Program-made: the position numbers and the translations under genes
Shown: positions 6,654 through 10,158 of the stretch, piece by piece
How positions within the stretch are numbered: position 1 is the stretch's first letter
Layout of the letters: each line of letters begins with the position of its first letter
Assembly (NCBI GenBank): GCA_025449515.1
Contig: JANWJI010000084.1
Location: 1-10,158 of the forward strand
Reading direction: 5' to 3'
DNA from: Nitrososphaeraceae archaeon
GTDB lineage: Archaea; Thermoproteota; Nitrososphaeria; Nitrososphaerales; Nitrososphaeraceae
Length of the DNA stretch: 10,158 bases
The notes under the pieces: generated by a model
Databases searched by the model: none
What the model was told of the DNA's origin: nothing
The model's input: only the letters and a program-made list of their open reading frames with translations

Positions 6654-7640
6654 ATGGCCGTACCACATAGAAAGAGAAACAGAACCGAGAATAGGAATAA
6701 AATCAGAAAAAAATCATTATTGGCCGAGAACGTAGCTGATTATTCAATTGGATCAGGTGACGTCGGGTCTATAATTAGCTCAATGTCACGCTCTGGAGGA
6801 TTTGAGTCAAGAAATCTCGCGACCGGCATCAATATACTCAAAACGATGCGCGATGACAGCAGATGTACCAGATTCCTTTCTTTTGTAGCAGCAATTGTCT
6901 CGACCGGGGTTCGGGGAATAATACGTGACATGTTAAAGAACAACATGTTTCAGTGTGTGATAACTACATGCGGTGCTCTTGACCACGATATCGCAAGGAC
7001 GTATGAAAAGTATTTTGCTGGTGAGTTCGAGATAGACGACAACCTCCTACATCAGCATAAAATACACCGTCTGGGTAATGTCCTAATCCCTAATGAAAAC
7101 TATGGGCCATTGATAGAGAAAAAAATGCAGAAGTGGTTAACGGATTTGTACAAAGAAAGCGCCACTAAAGAATTTTCTAGTTTCGATATTACAAAATATA
7201 TCGGTAGCAGATTGGACGAAACTTCATTTTTGTACTGGGCGAGCAAAAATAATATTCCTGTCATAGTCCCAGGAATCGTTGACGGCGCAGTCGGAAGCCA
7301 AATATGGCTATTTTATCAAAATCATAAAGATTTTAAGCTGAATCTTCTGAGTGATCAGTCGAAGTTATCTGACATAATATACGAAGCAAAGAAAACGGGG
7401 GCTTTTATGTTAGGTGGGGGAATTTCTAAGCATCATACACTTTGGTGGAACCAATTTAGAGGCGGTTTAGATTATGCCGTGTATGTGACTACGGCTGCCG
7501 AGTGGGACGGAAGCCTCAGTGGTGCACAAGTCGCCGAAGCCATATCTTGGGGAAAAGTTAGAACGATGGCAAAGCAGGTCACTATTCATGGGGAGGTAAC
7601 TACGTTGTTGCCTTTCATTTATGCTGGTATGGTAAGTTAG
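6654..7640 (+). CDS. dys: Deoxyhypusine synthase (archaeal type)
   Basis: A 328-residue cytosolic enzyme for the first step of hypusine formation on aIF5A (EC 2.5.1.46), which uses spermidine and NAD. In 328-residue numbering: NAD/substrate region FVAAIVSTGVRGIIRDML (77-94), TTCGALDHDIA (104-114), IVPGIVDGAVGSQ (204-216), LGGGISKHH (253-261, with His260 equivalent to human His288), DYAVYVTTA (273-281, Tyr277 = Tyr305), EWDGSLSGA (283-291), Glu295 (= Glu323), and catalytic Lys301 in SWGKVR with Trp299. The positions of human Asp243 and Asp316 carry Ser215 and Leu288; I cannot tell from here whether that is the archaeal norm. The N-terminus is unusually basic (residues 4-20, rich in Arg, Lys and Asn). 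ATGs at 6648 and 6654 are both possible; TATA spacing favours 6654. It is the more canonical of the two DHS genes and is transcribed away from the other. Confidence 0.92.
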   Translation: MAVPHRKRNRTENRNKIRKKSLLAENVADYSIGSGDVGSIISSMSRSGGFESRNLATGINILKTMRDDSRCTRFLSFVAAIVSTGVRGIIRDMLKNNMFQCVITTCGALDHDIARTYEKYFAGEFEIDDNLLHQHKIHRLGNVLIPNENYGPLIEKKMQKWLTDLYKESATKEFSSFDITKYIGSRLDETSFLYWASKNNIPVIVPGIVDGAVGSQIWLFYQNHKDFKLNLLSDQSKLSDIIYEAKKTGAFMLGGGISKHHTLWWNQFRGGLDYAVYVTTAAEWDGSLSGAQVAEAISWGKVRTMAKQVTIHGEVTTLLPFIYAGMVS

Positions 7641-7677
7641 GAAATTATCTGAATCCAGTTAATATGTATATCTAAAA

Positions 7678-7720
7678 CCTATTTACGTGTGCATGCAATA
7701 CCTTATCTTATTGCAATAGG
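7678..7720. terminator. Two-part stem-loop downstream of the DHS gene
   Basis: TGCAATA (7694-7700) and TATTGCA (7709-7715) form a 7-bp stem with an 8-nt loop. Just outside, CCTATT (7678-7683) pairs with AATAGG (7715-7720), so the stems nearly stack with a 10-nt bulge. The structure starts 38 nt after the DHS stop and is followed by a T-rich run (TTTTT at 7733-7737) on the plus strand, which fits a transcript end. It overlaps the tail of the MOSC remnant, so it may be coincidental. Confidence 0.4.
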
Positions 7721-8083
7721 CGTCCCCTAAAATTTTTCCCTTGATTCTTTAGCAGTCCGCAACTAATAATTCATCGTTAGGGATCACCTTGAAGCAGATG
7801 AAGTGTCTAATTATGAAAATTTTTTGGAAATCATGGCTATCCTCTTGATTTAGAGATATTCTCGGGGATAATAATGATGTCTGGGCTATATCAGTATGGC
7901 AATAAGCAGGGTATTGCGCGAAATTATTTGGGAACTATTTTTGATTTTATCAACTATTCTACCCTGATGTCAAAATTCATGCAGTTGACACGCTTATTCC
8001 AATACAAGGCTTATACCTGCTTCAATTCGGCGGCTGAAATCTTTGGTCGAGGACGAGGTAACGGCCACAACATGCTGTTCCAT
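7690..8083 (-). pseudogene. Decayed MOSC-domain gene
   Basis: The minus strand, read in two frames, gives the MOSC signature motifs in the correct order. From an ATG at 8083: HVVAVTSSSTKDFSRR (family: xVVAVSxSxxHxFSK), then AGISLVLE before a TAA. After that stop, in the same frame: HQGRIVDKIKNSSQ followed by SRNTLLI (family: KHRSRVxxDPxQPNxRQVHLI). Then, in another frame: PENISKSRG from about 7866 (family: GENITTRGIDLL), and about 35 codons later GLLKNQGKNFRGRLL from 7758 (family: GLRNPCxQIxxFxPGLL). At least four in-frame stops, one frameshift and probable deletions (69 codons where about 80 are expected between the first and third motifs) mark it as dead. MOSC domains are linked to molybdenum-cofactor sulfur transfer. 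It follows the amidotransferase on the same strand, 56 nt away, so the two may once have been an operon. The identification rests on my motif recall and needs a profile search. Confidence 0.68.
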
Positions 8084-8110
8084 TTTCGGCAGCTGAAATT
8101 TTTTGTGGCC
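8063..8110. repeat. 8-bp inverted repeat within the MOSC remnant
   Basis: GGCCACAA (8063-8070) and TTGTGGCC (8103-8110) are a perfect inverted repeat around 32 nt, with a second inner pair GCTG (8074-8077) / CAGC (8090-8093). It spans the start of the decayed MOSC frame. GC-rich for the area; it could be a chance structure, a remnant boundary or the 3' hairpin of the amidotransferase transcript, whose stop codon is 30 nt upstream on the minus strand. Confidence 0.35.
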
Positions 8111-8139
8111 GGGATGCTGCCAATAACATTATATATTAA

Positions 8140-8868
8140 TCACGAAAGCGCAGAGACTGATTTTTCGGCTGAATCGCATTGTTCTATGAAACTGCAAAAG
8201 TTGGAATAGAATGCAAGACAGTATTTCCTGAGATTCTGAGTTTTTGTATGAATATCACGAGATATTTTCCTAGTACTTATCATTTCAGTACGGATTTCCC
8301 TGCAGTACTGTAATAGCCAGTCATTAATCATATTTTTGGTGACTTCGATGTGGAATTGGATGCCAATAGCCGTCCCAATCTTGAATGCTTGAATATATAG
8401 TTCGGTGGAAGCGAGGATTTCGGCGTTGGTCGGAAGTTCAAAAGTGTCTCCATGCCACTGAAATACCTCTAGCCTAGAGTTGCGTATCCCTTTAAAAACT
8501 CCTTCCTTGCCATTCTTAGAAAGATCGATGTAACGCCAGCCTATCTCTTTTTGAATTCCTTTATAGACCTTGCCGCCAAGGGCGGATGCAATGAGTTGTG
8601 AACCTAAACATATTCCAAGGGTCGGGACTTGTTTAAGTACAGCATCTTTTATCAGCAGCTTTTCGAAGTTAAGATATTTCAGATCATCATTTGCGGACAT
8701 AGGCCCGCCAAGTATTATTATAGCCTTGTATGTTTCCGGATTTATCTGACTAGGAAGTTCCTTTGCGAGGACATTTTGTATCTCATATCCATCAGCTAAT
8801 AGTAATGGTTCGAGGATTCCTAGTGTCTCGCATTCGATATTTTGTATTGAGAGGATTCTCCTAGTCAT
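8140..8868 (-). CDS. Class I glutamine amidotransferase domain protein
   Basis: A 242-residue stand-alone class I (triad) glutaminase, related to the amidotransferase part of GMP synthase. The nucleophile is Cys87 in LGICLGSQLIASALGG, and His173 and Glu175 lie in IGIQFHIEVT; the oxyanion-strand motif IIILGGPMSAN is at 50-60 and QWHGDTFELP at 137-146. The triad is complete, so ammonia release from glutamine, or hydrolysis of a gamma-glutamyl compound, is expected. The acceptor is unknown: the synthetase domain is absent, and the protein is not the paired GuaA subunit, which has a standard HPE in place of HIE. The helical tail 176-242 is normal for this stand-alone family. The ATG at 8868 has no better upstream alternative; an AT-rich element at 8901-8909 is about 37 bp upstream, implying a short leader. 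Its former downstream neighbour is the MOSC remnant. Confidence 0.87.
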   Translation of the reverse strand: MTRRILSIQNIECETLGILEPLLLADGYEIQNVLAKELPSQINPETYKAIIILGGPMSANDDLKYLNFEKLLIKDAVLKQVPTLGICLGSQLIASALGGKVYKGIQKEIGWRYIDLSKNGKEGVFKGIRNSRLEVFQWHGDTFELPTNAEILASTELYIQAFKIGTAIGIQFHIEVTKNMINDWLLQYCREIRTEMISTRKISRDIHTKTQNLRKYCLAFYSNFCSFIEQCDSAEKSVSALS

Positions 8869-8975
8869 TGATCTACTTTCACAGTCCGATGGGGCAAAGT
8901 AATTATTATGAATTTATCTCAAATTCGCGTTACTACACGAAAATATCTGTTTAAAGAAAACCTTGAATCCGAATC

Positions 8976-8986
8976 GATATAAAAGA
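8976..8986. promoter_or_regulatory. Orphan strong TATA-like element
   Basis: The sequence resembles the box at 704-713 when read on the minus strand (TTTTATAT) and a good TATA element on the plus strand (ATATAAAAG). No start codon lies 25-30 bp downstream in either direction. It could serve a long-leader transcript of a neighbour or an unannotated small RNA. Confidence 0.35.
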
Positions 8987-9122
8987 ACTGACAAGTTTTG
9001 ATCTGTAAAGCAGAGATATTTAGACCCAAGTGAAATATATTACATCAGGTTTGTATCATATATTTATTTCAAGTTTATTTCTTGATTTTCATGAAATAAT
9101 ATCATATATGTTGTGATAATTA

Positions 9123-9155
9123 AGATCTAATAGCAAACAATAAGTAGTTAGATCT
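9123..9155. promoter_or_regulatory. 8-bp inverted repeat before the ParB-like gene (operator candidate)
   Basis: AGATCTAA (9123-9130) and TTAGATCT (9148-9155) form a perfect 8-bp inverted repeat with a 17-nt spacer, ending 12 nt before the ATG at 9168. The right arm is embedded in AGTAGTTAGA (9143-9152), which is the downstream iteron phrase AGTAGATTAGA with one base missing; the left arm contains CTAAT, the complement of the iteron's ATTAG. It lies where a bound protein would block transcription of the gene, so autoregulation by the ParB-like product is a reasonable inference. Confidence 0.45.
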
Positions 9156-9167
9156 GCAAATCTTCCC

Positions 9168-10043
9168 ATGGAATTTTTTGATATGAGCATAGTGGAACAT
9201 ATTGAGATGAAAATGATTAAGCCTTCTCAATTCGCAATTAGGAATAAATTTCAAAAAATTTCACCGGAAGATGATAGCTTAGTTGCCAGTATCCGGGAAC
9301 ACGGATTGCTCCAACCCATCTTGATAAGACCGCTTGCACAGGGTTTTGAAATTGTGGCTGGGCACAGAAGATATCAAGCCTGCCGATCTCTTCGTTGCCG
9401 TCTCATACCTTGCAAAATACGGGAGATGTCCGATAAGGACGCGTATGAAATTCAACTTACCGAAAACATGCAACGCAAAGCAATGGATGCGATTGAAGAA
9501 GCCGAGGCATTTAGAAGGTATGTAATAGACTTTGGCTGGGGAGGCGTGAGCGAACTTGCTAAGAAGATCGGAATGAGCGAAGAATATGTTTCGCATAGAA
9601 TTCAGCTACTAAAATTGCCAGATAATCTTAAAGAACGAATTGTTGAGAACAGACTAAACGTTAGCTGTGCGATAGAACTTGCAAATATTCCTTTCGAGAC
9701 ACAATCCGAGATTATTGAGCAAGTGACTAATAATAATCTGACTGTGAGACAAATAAGGGAGATAAAGTCCCATCTCAGGAATGTTGATGAATCCCCAAGT
9801 CTTATAGTATCGAATGAATTTAAGAAGTCTATCCATATTTTGAAAATTACAAAAAAGACTACACTGGCATTAAAGGTGTTGCTAGCTAGATTAGACTGCC
9901 TAATAGATGAAATTCATGAAACCGTAGAGCCGGCTCAAAGAGCTGAAATAATTAATTTTTTGATGGAAACTAGATTAAGAGCTCATGGTATGATTGACGA
10001 TGCGATCAGGTTCAGAAATACTAACTCGAAGCTCAATGAGTAG
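9168..10043 (+). CDS. ParB/Spo0J-family DNA-binding protein
   Basis: A 291-residue ParB-like protein. N-terminal ParB/Srx nucleotide-binding domain about 6-105: box I SIREHGLLQPILIRP (41-55), box II GHRRYQA (65-71; a His replaces the Glu of the usual GERR) and box III TENMQRKAM (98-106). Central helix-turn-helix about 125-151 (VSELAKKIGMSEEYVSHRIQLLKL), then a helical linker to about 200. The C-terminal region 210-291 is helical and unlike the short dimerisation domain of bacterial chromosomal ParB. Canonical ParB is a CTP-gated clamp that loads at parS and works with ParA; no ParA lies in the window. The first ATG is used; Met6 (9183) is a possible alternative and no clear TATA at 27-30 bp decides. 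An inverted repeat just upstream and a tandem iteron array 7 bp after the stop suggest the protein binds DNA on both sides of its own gene. It may act in segregation or nucleoid organisation, or as a ParB-like regulator. Confidence 0.9.
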   Translation: MEFFDMSIVEHIEMKMIKPSQFAIRNKFQKISPEDDSLVASIREHGLLQPILIRPLAQGFEIVAGHRRYQACRSLRCRLIPCKIREMSDKDAYEIQLTENMQRKAMDAIEEAEAFRRYVIDFGWGGVSELAKKIGMSEEYVSHRIQLLKLPDNLKERIVENRLNVSCAIELANIPFETQSEIIEQVTNNNLTVRQIREIKSHLRNVDESPSLIVSNEFKKSIHILKITKKTTLALKVLLARLDCLIDEIHETVEPAQRAEIINFLMETRLRAHGMIDDAIRFRNTNSKLNE

Positions 10044-10050
10044 GGCTCCT

Positions 10051-10158
10051 TATAGAGTAGATTAGAGTAGATTAGAGTAGATTAGAGTAGATTAGAGTAG
10101 ATTAGAGTAGATTAGAGTAGATTAGAGTAGATTAGAGTAGATTAGTGTAGATTAGTGT
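10051..10158. repeat. Tandem array of a 10-bp iteron, cut by the window end
   Basis: The unit ATTAGAGTAG is repeated eight times without error (10061-10140). A degenerate first unit, TATAGAGTAG, precedes them (10051-10060), and variants follow: ATTAGTGTAG (10141-10150) and a partial ATTAGTGT at the edge. The 10-bp period is close to one helical turn, so each unit faces the same side of the DNA. Each unit is itself two similar 5-mers (ATTAG and AGTAG). It cannot be coding: TAG occurs twice per unit and TAA is on the complement. It starts 7 bp after the ParB-like stop codon; its full length is unknown. Confidence 0.95.

Larger units (their letters stand above)
8869..9167. other. AT-rich divergent region upstream of the ParB-like gene
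   Basis: No gene is supported. A strong TATA-like element lies at 8976-8986 (minus strand CTTTTATATC; plus strand GATATAAAAG), far from either neighbouring start (about 110 bp and 190 bp). Two direct copies of TATCATATAT occur at 9054-9063 and 9100-9109, with a small stem TCAAG (9069-9073) / CTTGA (9081-9085) between them. The inverted repeat at 9123-9155 is listed separately. The AT-rich 9030-9125 section could be promoter, binding or unwinding DNA; nothing decides this. Confidence 0.4.

Noticed and set aside
7874..8209. 111-codon plus-strand open frame
   Set aside because: No recognisable domain, no TATA box at the local spacing, runs antisense into the end of the amidotransferase gene, and lies over the minus-strand MOSC remnant whose motifs explain the DNA better.
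10044..10158. CRISPR array at the window end
   Set aside because: Units are 10 bp and directly abutting, with no spacers between them; this is a simple tandem iteron array.

Overview
The window looks like AT-rich chromosomal DNA of an ammonia-oxidising thaumarchaeon (Nitrososphaerota), most probably of the soil Nitrososphaera/Nitrosocosmicus type. Evidence: two deoxyhypusine-synthase-family genes (an archaeal/eukaryal family), very small C2H2 zinc-finger proteins, a Cache-type histidine kinase with a separate receiver protein, and archaeal TATA boxes centred about 27-30 bp upstream of ATG with no Shine-Dalgarno sequence (leaderless transcripts). No rRNA, tRNA, CRISPR or complete transposon was seen. 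The genus assignment is inference.

Layout. 1-1062: a Cys-rich 95-residue protein of unknown function (minus strand, 394-681) between two gene-poor stretches. 1063-4182: a signalling block, with a membrane histidine kinase (1063-2919, +) and a stand-alone receiver (3419-3856, +). Two 50-residue C2H2 zinc-finger proteins flank the receiver (3003-3155, -; 4030-4182, +); they are paralogues with the same zinc-ligand positions. A perfect 9-bp inverted repeat lies just upstream of the receiver's TATA box.

4580-7640: a hypusine/polyamine-like block. A divergent deoxyhypusine synthase homologue (5072-6145, -) is followed 30 bp later by a GNAT acetyltransferase resembling eukaryotic glucosamine-6-phosphate N-acetyltransferase (4580-5041, -). 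A second, more canonical deoxyhypusine synthase (6654-7640, +) is divergently transcribed across about 500 bp of non-coding DNA. Both synthases keep the catalytic lysine, but the first has lost several substrate-pocket residues.

7641-8868: a class I glutamine amidotransferase (8140-8868, -) followed on the same strand by what I read as a decayed MOSC-domain gene (about 7690-8083). Its motifs appear in the right order but are split by stops and at least one frameshift. The 111-codon open frame on the opposite strand is a by-product of this remnant.

8869-10158: a ParB-family protein (9168-10043, +) with a perfect 8-bp inverted repeat 13 bp before its ATG. Seven bases after its stop codon a tandem array of a 10-bp unit (ATTAGAGTAG) begins and runs off the window. 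A ParB-like DNA-binding protein beside a helically phased iteron array, with an upstream half-site resembling the iteron, is the most interesting structure here: it could be an autoregulated centromere-like or nucleoid-organising locus. No ParA gene is visible in the window.
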